A DNA stretch of 64,000 nucleotides from Anas platyrhynchos (Eukaryota > Chordata > Aves > Anseriformes > Anatidae): assembly GCF_047663525.1 (NCBI RefSeq), contig NC_092607.1:4373001-4437000 (forward strand). Direction: 5' to 3'. Shown one piece after another: positions 35,801 through 47,700 of this stretch. Made by a program: the position numbers and the translations under genes. Under the pieces are notes generated by a model that worked only from the letters and a program-made list of their open reading frames with translations, searched no databases and was not told the origin of the DNA. Numbering within the stretch: the stretch's first letter is position 1; every line of letters starts with the position of its first letter.

Positions 35801-38139
35801 CCCTTTTGGGGAGAAGGTCCTAGGGTGGTCCCAGCGCTGATAGGATTTTCAGAGGGTCAGCAAAGGGCTGGTGTCCTTCTGGCCGCTTGGCAGTCGGCTT
35901 GTGGGCAGCATGGCCACAGGTGAAAGCGAGCCTGGCTGCCCCAGCCAGCACGACCTGGGTGGCTGCTTGGAGGAAATAAGCAATGAAAGCAACTTGTCCC
36001 AGGCTGCTTTTGGGAAAGCTACTAGTTCCCCTGCCCTGTGCAGAGGAGCGGGGTCACCCCTCTGTGCTCCCCAGGACCAGCTCGCAGCCAGGACCACCTT
36101 AGCCCTGAGACCAGGGCCAGGAGTGGGGGATGCTCCTGCTCTCTGCGGGCAGGGCAGTGCCGCCAGCCCATCCCCGGGCTGGGCACGTCACTCTCAAAGG
36201 ACACCGGGGCTCGGGTTGCACCTTCCCTCCCAGCGGTGCAAGCTACCTAACGTGTGCCCTTCTGTCACCGGATCGGGCCAGGGCCTCTCTCCTGGCTCTC
36301 ACATGTCCGACTCCTCTCCATGCACCCAGGGACAGTGCTGGGGACATCACCCCAAAAGCAGCGGCTCCTGAGGTAGAGTCTCAGCGCTGGTGCCCCCACC
36401 CCGGGGAAGGGGTGTTCTCCTCTTTTTGGCATTTTTCATATTTTTGAAGCACTACATCATGGCTTCAGCAAGAGACCCGCCTCCCTGCCTGCTGCCTCCG
36501 CATGGGCCAAGGATCTGCTCCATTCACCAGCCGGAGATTTATGAGGTGTGAAGGGCTCCGGTTACCCTGCTGCCCCTCGCCTCCCCCCCCCGTGACTGGC
36601 TGAATGAGATGCTGCTGGCTCCTCCAACACCAGCAGCAAAACAAGCCCAGAGGAGAGCAAAGCCATCGTCTCACCAAACTCGTCTCCTTAGTTCCTTATC
36701 AGGGCACAGAAATCTTCCACCACAAGGCCTCCTGCACCCTGCAGAGGCTGTGGGGAGCCCCTGCTGCCTGTGGAGGCTGAGCCTGCGTCTTGCCAGCCCC
36801 TCTGCACAGCCTGGCTTCACTCATGTGAGAAGCTCCAGAAATAGAAAAGGGATTGAAGGTTTTGGCTATCCTGCATTCCTTGGGCCCCTGTGCCCCTGCC
36901 CGGTGCTGGGCTCTCCCCGCTACCATTTCCCCATCCTGGCTTTCCCATCACTTCGGCTGTTCACTAAAATATTCAGGGGCTGGAGGTGGCCATGAGCTCA
37001 TGGGTCTGCTGTGACTTCAATGCTGCCTAAGAGCACGTGAGATTTTGCACCAACAGGGCATCCTGATCACATCTGTGGGTCTTTAAATCAACACAAGAGA
37101 ACTGAAGCCAGTGGGCTAGAAAGAAAGTGAGAATTGCTCCTCTCCAAACGCAGAACTGTGGCGCCAGGGGAGCAGGCTGCAGTACGTGGCTGGGAAGGAA
37201 CTTGGCAGCTGCCCCGGGCAGAGGCAGGCAGCGAAGGGACCTGTCACCGGCTGCCCACATCCCCCCGCCAGGCTTTGGGCCAGCGAGGTGCGTTTCCTCC
37301 GGCCCCGTGCCTCCTCCCAAGGCCAGCTCAGTGGGTCTCTGCTCACTGCTGACACACAGGTCCCAGGGCATCTCTGCATTTGGGTTGAGGTTTTAACAGC
37401 AGCAGAGCAGCGTGGTCTGCAACTGGTTTCCTTCCTGCAGGGTTCTAGAGGGTTCTGGCACACGCACTGTATGTATGTATCAAAGACTAGCCAGGCTCTG
37501 GCTGGTGATTTTCAGTTTTCTCCCCTTGGTGGTGGTCCTGGATGGCCTCAGCAATACCAGTGCCAAGCCCTTGATGCAGAGGCCAGGGCAGCCCCACCTT
37601 CCCCAAAAGCCTGGCTCCTGTGGCCATGGCCAGCCTGAGGCACCCCAGGCTTGAGTCTTGCTCACCTCGTCCTGTGTCTGGGGCTCTGCCAGCTCAGCCG
37701 CAGCCACCTCTGAGCCCAGCGTTCCCCTCTGAGCTGAGCCATCCTCTAGAGAAAATGCAGCCAAGGAGTTATTTATGAGCCAAGGTCCGCATCAGCGCGT
37801 GCTTGTTATTCATTGCAAGGGTTTCCTCCCTGCGGCTAGTGGGCCCCGTGCTGGCTTCATGCACACACAGGTCACTCGGAGAGCTGGTGATGTCCTCAAG
37901 CATCTGGCACCAAACTTTCAAAAAACAATAAATGAAAACAATTCTCTTTGCACATCACCCCCCTATCACCCAAAAATGCAGATTTTGAAATAGACATTCA
38001 ACATTTATTTATTTATTTAGCGGAAAGCTAAACCCATCCAGCTGTCACCTCTGAAATTCTGGACCTCATCATCGTGACCTCTCCTTGAAGACTGGAATGA
38101 GTGTGTCATACCGAGAAGAAACCCCCACAAAGATAAACA
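29815..38139. other. Intergenic TRHR3-JPH2 region
   Basis: Starts with the TRHR3 3' UTR; a candidate AATAAA lies at about 31006-31011. It holds an A21 run at 31543-31563 and a T/C run near 32310. Overlapping 186-codon frames on both strands at 33.3-34.0 kb have no recognisable domain. No gene was recognised in these 8 kb. Confidence 0.55.
31543..31563 (+). repeat. Poly-A run (A21)
   Basis: Simple homopolymer. No recognisable retroelement body lies before it. Confidence 0.93.
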
Positions 38140-41100
38140 CTGATACAGTGAGCAGATAACTGTTTATTATTGCACGTAATCCAGCAGAACAACTGACAGA
38201 AAACTCCGGACAGCAGTACACAGATTGTAGTACACAGCTTGCAAAATCTGTGGCGAAGGTAATTTTGTGTGAAGAGTGAAATGTATCTGCATCTTTGTAA
38301 GACCTGAAAAGTATAACACAATATCCTATTCAGTTTTGAAAGCATGCAGTTTGAGGTAAATCTGTTATTTTGCATCTAAGAAAACGAAATCCCTAAGGGG
38401 CTATATATATATGTCTATATATCCACGTCTCAGTGCGATATGGATATATTTATATGTCACATAAAAGCAAATCTACCTACGTTTCTCAGAATGTTAATAG
38501 GAGGAAAGCACATTACCGAGTGCACATCACATGCATAAAAAAAATTGGGGCAGGAGGGGGGAGAATTACCTTAGCATTGTCAAAAAAAAAAGATCCTTCT
38601 TTGTGCTTAGTGATAAATAAAAGCCCCTCAGGTCTCTCAACGGAAATTGTCTTGGTAGCTAATAAAAGCAGTTGGCATGTTGAAACTGCACAGCTGGCAG
38701 GTGAGGGCCAGCAAACAGGGATAAAATGCCAAAGGCAGCAGAGCCTGGGGTTTGCAATACATTTATATTTAAGAAAAAGAAAAAAGAAAGAAGCAAATTG
38801 CAACTAAACTACTCTATGTGGAAGTGTAGATGATGCTGCACAGCTTTCTCAGGACTGGTACAGCCACATTGCTTTTAGGAAGGGATCACATTCACTTCTC
38901 CCACAGTGAACACCATGTACTTGCTACTGTGGCAATGTTCCTGAGCTGAATAAGGTTAAAAAATAAACTTGGTTCACAAAGAAAACTACTGAATTATTCT
39001 CACTCTCTTATATCATAATTAGAGTAGATAAATTAGGCAGGCTCTGCCCTGTGTCTCCAGTCCGTGTAAACTCCTGCCTGTCTGCTGCCCTGGCTCTGAA
39101 ACCCTTTCAGACCGACCTTTGGAGCAGACTGGCCATCTGTTTTTTTCCTTACCCAACATTTCCCGTTCTTTCCAGTCCCTCAGGTTTTCCCACCCAGTCC
39201 TGTGCTGTGGGACTTCAGGATACACAGAGGTGCACAACCAGCTATAAATAACATTTCCGATTAACTTAAAAAGAGATAGAAAATACATATTGCTCTTAAA
39301 AGAAGGAAGAAACATGTCCAAGCACTCAGCCTCACACTAAACTGTAACTTCATCTGTGCCGACTTTCTAAGCTCGCACTGCTAAGGATCAAAGCAGGTCA
39401 CGGTGGCAACATCTCCTTCAAAAGGTCACTCTCTGTCGCAGCTTTGGGAAGAATTGGTACAAACTGCCTCGGCTTCTAAGCCTCACACACAAGAACAACA
39501 GCAAGAATCGCCCCTCTGTGCTCTACCACTGCTGAAAGTCTGGCTGCTGTGTATTTCTGAGCCTGCCACCCAAACGCACTGGAGTCACTCAGGTTTCTGC
39601 ACCTTTTTTCTTTCAGGAATAACCTCACCTCTCCCACGACAGCCACCCTGCATCCTCTGGCTGGAAAGTCTGTTCACTCTGTCTCAGTGAAAGAGCAGCA
39701 CTCGAGCCCCCTCGCAGTCCAGTGCTTCGAGGGGGAGGAACCTGCGGGTGTACGGGGGTATTTGTCAGTAAGTACCTCCTTTAAATTGTAACTTGCACCA
39801 TTTTCATAGGAAAAAAAAAGGGGTGGGGGCAAAGGGGCAAATTCAGCACATCTATTTCCTTTCCCGTTACAGTGGGAAGTCACCCACTGCAAGACGCTTC
39901 CGCACGGAGCATTGCCGCTGGCAGGAGAGCGCTGGGATGGTGCTCAGGCCCTAAATGGGCACCATCTCCACCCGCAGCACCCCTGGGCACACCAACAGCC
40001 TCGGATCAGCCAGCCCCTCGCACCCCACCCCGCAGCCCCTGAGCGCGGCACGTCGGCGGGCACGGGCAGGCCTCTGGTTACACTTCAACAAGCCCAACGT
40101 CAACTTGCTCCCCTCTCTCTCAGTCCTCCATAGGCGGAATACAGCTCCAGACGACGGGGAAAGGAAAGACTTTTTGCTCGTCCCTTTGGATGACATCTGA
40201 GCGCGGAGGGCGACGGTGTCCAGCCCTAGCCGTGGCGCGGCTCTCATGAGTCATTTTGGTTGTGTATTGCTTCATTTTCAGGCCATGGATGACATTCTTT
40301 GGGAAATCTCTGACACTGAGTCAAACCAAGGGAGTTACACAACATATCACAGTGCATGGATAAGACCTCACTCATTTTCCTACAGCTAAAGATAAATCCC
40401 TCATCCCTGGCCTGACAGGACAGTTGATGGCTTTGGTGAGAACAATTTAAGGCAATTGCTATTTTACACAAAGAAGAGAAGGAGGTTGAATTGCAGAAAT
40501 CCTGTTTTTTTCTTGGTAGATTGCAGAGGCCAGCCACAGCCTGGGAGCAGGGAGACTGAACTGATCTTCAGGCACTTTTGTTTAAGGTTCATGTTTGCAG
40601 TGCAACCTTGGGATCTCAAGTCCTCCTCTTAGGTGTTTCCGGGTGACTGAGATTTAATCCCCACCAAGGTCTCTGGTCTCCAAGAGCAGCAACGCCTGTC
40701 ACAGACACAAATGAATGGGAGAGTCAAAGAGGAGCAAAACACACAACTGACACGCAGACACTGCTGTCTGCACAGCTTTCATCTCTGCAGGTTGAGAGAG
40801 GAATAATACAGCAAATAAAGCAGTGCTCAGCAGAGCTATTTCATGCCCGAGGAAGGCACCCCGATACCCTCACTGGAGCGTGGGAGATGCATCCCACATT
40901 ATGTTCATGTGAGGCCCAGTGGTCATGTTCAGCCCTGATGTTTGCTTCTTTTTCCCCAATATTTGAACGCAAGGTGACAGAAATCTTGAGCCCAAGGTGA
41001 CACATTCTTGTGTCTAGGAACTCTTCAGGCACAAGAAACCTCGCAAGATTTTGTTGCCACCAAATCCAAATGCAAGCCCTCATCCTAATTCAGGTGGAAG

Positions 41101-41663
41101 ACCTGAGCTCCAGTTTAGCCTTAGTAAGACACACCTCAGCTCACACTGATCTTCAGAAACTCAACTACCTAACAGTGGCAGAACCAGCACTGGTGCGAAC
41201 AGAGCTGCAAATTTCACAGGTTCACATTCTCTTTGTGTGTTCCTGCCTCTTATTGTGCTGAATACCAAGGAATACTGCAAGGCACAAGTTACCTGGCCAT
41301 AGAAGAGTAAATTGAAAGTGTTTCTTGCAGCAGTAATTGCAGAAAACAAATTTCAAATTTAACATCACACATTCTTGTACTGGAGTTCTAGCTCTGAGAA
41401 CCATGTCCTTCCAACCGGGAAGGTAAAACTGTGGGATTGTATCCAATCAAAACAGTCTGACCTTTTAACTTTGAGAAATCAAGAACTATCCACTGAAATT
41501 ATTCCACAAGCCACTCTTGGGACAAACAAGGGATAACTGAGAATCTCAATGCAAGCTAATTGCATCTATTCATTGGTGAATGAGTTGTGCAGGCTTTAAA
41601 ACTAGTCAACTATCCACAGTGAGGTCTACAAATTGAGGATAAAATCTCATTGCTCTTCTTACC
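38140..41663 (-). other. JPH2: Putative JPH2 3' UTR exon and preceding intron
   Basis: AT-rich sequence at 38.1-39.3 kb resembles a vertebrate 3' UTR. It includes TA-rich stretches at 38401-38450 and a 9-bp inverted repeat at 38417-38425 / 38441-38449. No open frame of interest was found. Assignment to JPH2 rests on the donor after its stop (41661-41662) and the poly(A) candidate at 38163. Confidence 0.35.
38163..38168 (-). terminator. JPH2: Candidate poly(A) signal for JPH2 (minus strand)
   Basis: TTTATT on plus is AATAAA on minus. About 25-45 nt further along the minus strand is a strong GT/T-rich stretch (GTGTTTATCTTTGTGGGGG), the usual downstream element. If JPH2 splices to a separate 3' UTR exon, cleavage would fall near 38140. 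This is inference. Confidence 0.35.
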
Positions 41664-41664
41664 T
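41661..41664 (-). promoter_or_regulatory. JPH2: Consensus splice donor 17 nt after the JPH2 stop
   Basis: On minus, ACAAGGTAAGAAG follows the stop by 17 nt, with the exon ending at 41663. A 3' UTR intron here would be close enough to the stop to escape nonsense-mediated decay. Confidence 0.5.
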
Positions 41665-41679
41665 TGTCCGAAGGGCACC

Positions 41680-41760
41680 TCATGTCAAAAAATGGACAAA
41701 TAGGATGGCCAGACCAATGTTCAGTAAGATGACCATGCAGATCACGATTGTGTTAGGTCC
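41680..41760 (-). CDS. JPH2: JPH2 exon 5: tail-anchor transmembrane segment and stop
   Basis: On minus, the acceptor TCTTTCAG precedes [20 protein letters not shown] and FVHFLT, then TGA (41682-41680). This 26-residue end is nearly invariant in junctophilins and anchors them in the SR membrane. Confidence 0.96.
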   Translation of the reverse strand, partial: GPNTIVICMVILLNIGLAILFVHFLT

Positions 41761-44700
41761 CTGAAAGAAAAACCCAAACCAGAGTATTATATTCCACAGC
41801 TTCATGGTGAGGAGACAGACGGAGTGGCCTTGATTCTCCTATTCAAAAATATCAGTAACACCAACTCCCAATGCACAAGTGTCTGGCCTGAATTTCAAAC
41901 TAGTTGAATCTATCAATCCCTGCTCCTATTTCTTCCCTACAAACTCCTTCACTGCTAGCTTGTGCTGAGGCTAAAGCAAACTAGAGACTCTGGCCACATG
42001 CATGTACACTGCCATTTCAACCTGTTCCTCCCAATTCCTTTCTTCACCCTATACATCACCCCAAACGTCATCTATGTTTGTAAAGTTGCTGCATTTGAAA
42101 TGAACAATTCCATCTGTATGAGATTCTTCTAATCTCAGAACAAAACACTTCCAAGCAGTGCTTCTCTAAAGTCACACTGGGATTGTTCACATCAGGACTG
42201 TGGGAACAGTAGGCTAATAAATCGTGGTTTTACAGCTGTATTCGCTCACAGCAAAATGAATTTGAGGGACTATTTTTTACACCTGGGAAATCAAATGGTG
42301 ATTCAATACCATGGATCAGTTCATAAGGTGCCCCTACTGTAAGAGTAAAATTAATGGGGAAAAAAATGCTCAGTTTCTTTTTCCTGTCCTACATGTTCCC
42401 CCACATTTTTCAGACCCGTGGAAAGGGGAGAGAAAAGGAGAAAAATGTAATTAAAAATGTCTGTTTTCCTCAAATTTTGGAATTGCAGATTTATCTCACT
42501 GCATCCACCATGGAAACCCTCATGGCTGGGGACAGAGGAAGGACAGGAGGAAATGTCCTTCTGCAGCCTCCCAGATCCCAAGGGACTCTCCAGACTGAGC
42601 AGTGTGGGAAAAGTTTCCTAAGGTATTTGTAAGGTCCCTGAGGCCCCGGGCAGCTGGGCTGGAGGCTGGGCGGCCCCAGAGCTGACCCCAAACTCTCTGG
42701 GCTGTGTGAGACCAGGGGCTGGAGAACAGCCTTTTCCTGCACCTTCCCAAACAAAATGCATGTCCCAAAACACATTTAAAGCCCATCTTGAGCAAAACCC
42801 TGGAGGGTGGAAAGGTGGTGGGAGAGGTAAAAATGGAGAATTTCCTCCAAAAAGCTTCAGAATCCCAAAAGGAGCCCCAAGGAGGAGCACTGCAGCTCTG
42901 AGACCACAGTCTCTGGGCCCTTTGGGTATCCTGGGGAAAGAATAAGCAGGGGGAAAAAAAAACAACGCAATTCCTGTGACAGAAAAGGCAACAGAGCTGC
43001 TGCTGTCCCCGGAGTGTCCCGCCTTGCCCCGAAATGTGCCACACATCACCTCGTCGCACTCCTCTGCATCCGGCGGCAGCGGGGCCGGGCTCCGCTTGGC
43101 CCCCGCCTTGTGCTCCGTCCTCCCTGGTGCCCGGCCCTCAGTCTTTCTGTCAGCGGGCTCGTTCCTGCCCGCCACCCTGCGCTCGGGGCTGGGGCGCTGT
43201 TTCACCTCCTTGGGCCGTGGCTGGGCCTCCTTCGGCCGCGGCTGGGCCTCCTTCGGCCGCGGCTGCTCTGCCTTGGCCTCCGCTCGCGGCGCCGGCTTCT
43301 CCTCCGGCTCCCGTGGTGGGACCGGGGTGCCCCCGTGACGCTGGGGCTCCCCCCGGCTCTCCGGGGAGGGTGGTCTGTGGTGCTCGGGGAACGGCTCCTC
43401 CTCATAGTCTGTGGTGGGGGAGACCGAGGAGGTCCTGACGGCGTAGCTGTGGTAGCCCTTGAAGAGCTCGACGTCGGGCTCACGCGCCATGCGCTGCAGC
43501 GGCCCGATCTCCATCTGCTCTGCCGGCCTCCCCGCGCCCCGCGAGGCCGGCCTGGCCTCGCCATCGGCGGCCCCGCCGCCCGCCTCGCCCCAGCTGCCCG
43601 GCCGCAGGCCTCCGTCCTGCCGGGCGGCCGCCTTGGCCCGCTTGGCCTCTGGCGGGGTGGCGGCGGGGCTGGGGGCCGGGCTGTGGCGGCGGCGGGGGAC
43701 CGCGTCCTCCTCGTGCAGCTGGGGGCTCTCGGGGGGCGTGGGGGGCGGCGGGGCACCCTCGGGCCGTGGCGGCGGCGCTGCCTCCTCCATGTTGATGGTG
43801 TGCTCCGTGTTCTCTATGATCTCCTGCAGCAGCCTCCGCTTCTGGTACTCGGGGCCTGCGGAGAGAGGGGTTGGTGGGAGAGGGTCCGGGGGGGCCGTGG
43901 AGGCTGGGGCAGGGGCTCAGCGAGGCCCTGGCGCCATGCACCTCTACCACCTGGATGGAGAGCAGAGTACCCCAGCCCAAACACAGAGATCTCAGCACCC
44001 CGTTGTCACCTGCCCCCCCAAAACAACTCTGGCTGCCTCAAGCTGTGTTTTTATCGCTGCGAACTCATCCTGTGCTTTTCTCCTTCAGGGCAGGACAAGC
44101 TCCCGAGTGAGGGGAATGAGGCTGCATTTTTCCACTGCCTCCCTGAGCCTGTTTCCAGAAGGGATTCCCTATGGTGGTGGATGCCCGCCCTGCACTGTCC
44201 TGCAGGGAGGAGCAGGCCTGCAGCTCCAGCTGAGTCAAGAACCAGTGAAAGTCTGCAGCCCAGCTTTTCGTGGTTTGGAGCCACGCAGAAGGATTATCCT
44301 GGGCCTTAAGGGTATCAAGCTCCCATACAAGCTTTGGTTTGTTTGTTTGTTTGTTTGTTTTTCCCATCTGGGAAATTTCAGTCTGGCTAATAGTGTGAAC
44401 ACTTAGAAAGTTATACATGGAGGTGCTCTGCTTCCTCAGGAAAGGCACATACCCCCAGATGATCTATCTTTTATCCCTCTCTTTGGGAAAAACATGTTTT
44501 TCATGCGTGGAGCAGGGCTGGCAGTGAGAGCCAGTCCTCTAGGCACTGACCCGGGCACCAGCAAAATCAACCGGGACCATCACACAAGGTGACTCAGGGC
44601 TTCGGGTTTCGTTCTGGCCTCATCTCCCATGCTGACTTGTCAGCTCTTAGCAATGTTGCCGTCACTTCAATTATTTGTGTATCATTAAATCTTTACTTCT

Positions 44701-47700
44701 TGTTAACCCTGGGTCATGTCTGCAGAGCAAATCACTGCTCAGCTAGGGTCTGAGGAAATCAGCCAGAGCCTGACACTGAGGGCAGCCCATCACACTGGGC
44801 TGCTGGCAGAGCAAAATCCAGCAGGGACTGACCAGGAAAGTTTTTCTGAACAACAGCCATGCACAGTGCCCTGCACAGTGGGACCTGTGCAGGGACAGGG
44901 TTCGCTGTGCATCCCTGAAATGCCCAGAGCAAATGAGAATAACATGAGCCTGTTCCTTATGGGCATCGTGGGCTCACAAAGCAGCATGTCCAAAAGCAAA
45001 GCACCTGGGTTTGGAAATGGCATTGTCCCCATTCTGCTGAATCCAAGTAATGCTGAGGGGTGCAAACATAGAGGGCTTGGTGCGTGCTCCTGAACAGCAC
45101 AGACCCTGGGGCTGCACTGTCCCCAGCTGCCTCACAGTTCCTCCTTGTGCCTCCTCCACCCCAAGGACTAACACAGACTTGAGCCTGGTCTGGAAATTGG
45201 AGCTTGGTACTTCATCCCCTCTAATAAATCAGTGGTGTGATTTGCATGCTGCTAACTCCTGCCCACTCAGGGCAATGACTCTGCTCTGAGGGGGCAGCGG
45301 GGAGAGAGGGCACTGCTTTTAGCTGCTCTGCCCTGCCTGCACGCTCCTGTCAATCAGCAGGCGACCCATTCAGGGCCGTTTATTTCTGGCCGCAAATGGA
45401 TTATTTGGAAGCCTTTTCAACAGTTGTTCAGACTCCTCAGAATAGCCTGCCTGCAGCCCTGCGCTCCTTGCTATCTCCTGGTGCTTTCTTCTCCTCCTGA
45501 ATAATTCACACCAAAAGCCCTGGCTGCCTGGAGGGCACTGCACAGCCCAGTCCTCCTCCCCTCCCCAGCCTCTGCTTCTGCCTCACCTCCTTCACCTCCC
45601 AGCACATTTCAGCAAGGACGTTCGTTGGCTTTCATCCCTCCCCTGTAAGCTGTTAGGCTGATATCCGAAATGAAACCCAGGGCTAAATACTTAGTAAAGA
45701 CGTGAGGCTTGCTGAGCAGGACTGTCCCATCCCAAACACAGTAATAGCAGGGAGAAATGCAGCTGCCAAACACTGCTAGACTCTCCTGGCTGTGAGGTCA
45801 GGTGTCACAAGTTCTAGCAAAATCCCAGGGTGGATTTCTGCCTTTTTGCTCCCGGATGGTGCTGCCTTGCAAGAAGAGACATCTCCCCTTGTTGTGCTCT
45901 GATTACAAAGTGAATGTAAAGATTATAAAGGATCATAGAAGATAAATGTGCACCAGCCTCATACATGGCCACAGAATGAGGCCAGGACCAAGTAAAGGCA
46001 CACATATGGGCAGTGAGAGCATTCAGGCACCTGAGGAGCCAGGAGCAGAGGACAGGCTGCTTCAGGCATTTTGCAGAGCCAGTTTCATTTGTCTCATTCA
46101 ATTGCCACGGGTGGAAAAAGTAATCTAGCCAGATGTCAAAAACCTCCCAACAGGAATTCCAGTTTCCTTTGCCTCCGGGCTATAAATACCCCAGTGTGCA
46201 AAGGGTGAATGTGGATCTGTGACTGGCAGCTGATGGGCTTATGCCAGGATCAAGTGACGTGTAGCTATTGTTAAGTGAAGTGTCACACGCTGGCTCGTGC
46301 CCGTGCCCAGGCGCTGCAGTGGTTCCCAGCTCCAAGCCGGCTCTGAGAGCCCCGCGGTGCGGCAGGGAGGAAGGGGCAGCCCTTGCAGAGCTGCATCTCC
46401 CCAGGGCGAGGTGGGCATCCAGGGAATTTCGGCAGATCTGTCAATGTGGTTGCTTCCCCAGCCAAACGCCGGGTGTGCGCTGTTCCCTGCTCCTGGGCTG
46501 GGTGTAGTTCTGTGACCTGGAGGTGCTGAAGGCAAAGCAGTAGCGGGCAGCACGGTTTGCTGAGCAGGAGTCACAGCGTTTGGCTCCTGTCCCCAGTTTT
46601 GCCACTGTGATGGCTGTGGGACCTTTGTTCCAGGTAACAAAACCAGATAATAAGAAAGATAAAATAAAAATGTAGGCATTTGGATCCCTGTTTTCTGCTC
46701 TGTTATTACCTTCCCTCTCCAGAAAGGGAAGCTTTCCAAGAAGAACACTGCTCTGCCTAGCTTGGTCTAGGGAAAGGTAATGACATTCACAGTGCTGCTT
46801 CGTTACACTTCTATCCACTGGTCCCCAGTGCTTGGTCGCAAAGAAGGAACCTCCTGAGTGTTTTCTCAGCCAAATAATTAGCTGTGATGCTATCAAATAA
46901 ATAGGAAATAAGGGAAGTAGTACTTTGCATTATCAACTTTCTTACAGGATATTACAGCCGCTAATTAGCCAAGGCTGATGGTACCCTGGTGCAGTGTGGG
47001 GTCCCACAGGATACTGGCTATGAGTCAATGTGCAAAGCTGTTCCAAGAAAAAGCCACAATGGCTCGAGGGACGCATCTGCAGGAGCTCTGCAGGCAGACC
47101 TGTGCTTGCTGCCTGCCCTGCCAGGTGCTGGGAGGGCTTCAGGGTGGGGAGGAACACGCAGGGAAGCTGAGGGGCTGTGGGTTTTTCCGTATTGTAACGT
47201 TTCACAGCAGGTAAAACAGAAGTGCAAAAGAGCAAATCACCCCCGTGAAGGGGCTGGCTGAACCTGTGTGACAGAGGATTTAGGATACACAGGAGGGCAG
47301 CGTGCTGAGCTATAAAGCGGCTGAAACTTTTGAACGGATTCCCCAAAGCAAGTGCGAAATCCCTCTTAGAAGACGCCTCTGGTCTTACCTGGCTGGTAGA
47401 AGTCTGGGGAGAGCTCCCTGGCCATCATCCTGGCTATGCCCGACTCGTTGTTAGCTGCCTGAGCTGCCTGCTCAGACCCTTCAGCCTTGGCCTTGGCATG
47501 AGCTGTCCTGCAGAGGGAAGAGGAGATGGCAGTGAGCATCGTCTGAGCCAACGTCGGCCTGGCTCAAGCAGCAGACTCCAGCCAGCAGCAGAATCAAATC
47601 AGCTCCTGCACTCAAGGAGCAAAGACCAGAGACGGCCAGGCTGAATGGGGCTTTGGGCAACCTGGTCTAGAGGTGTCTGAGTTGGAATTTGGTGATCTTT

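Noticed and set aside
42618-43049. Extension of the JPH2 exon 4 frame by 144 codons
   Set aside because: Read-through into intron 4; a donor at 43049 and the next exon with the family transmembrane end show where coding stops.
43014-44406. Plus-strand frames of 431 and 315 codons opposite JPH2 exon 4
   Set aside because: Antisense of a GC-rich Pro/Arg/Glu-coding exon; the minus strand gives a clear JPH2 match with matching splice phases.
46170-46200. TATA-box-like CTATAAATA in JPH2 intron 3, plus strand
   Set aside because: No coding sequence or RNA gene follows; AT-rich hexamers of this kind are expected by chance.
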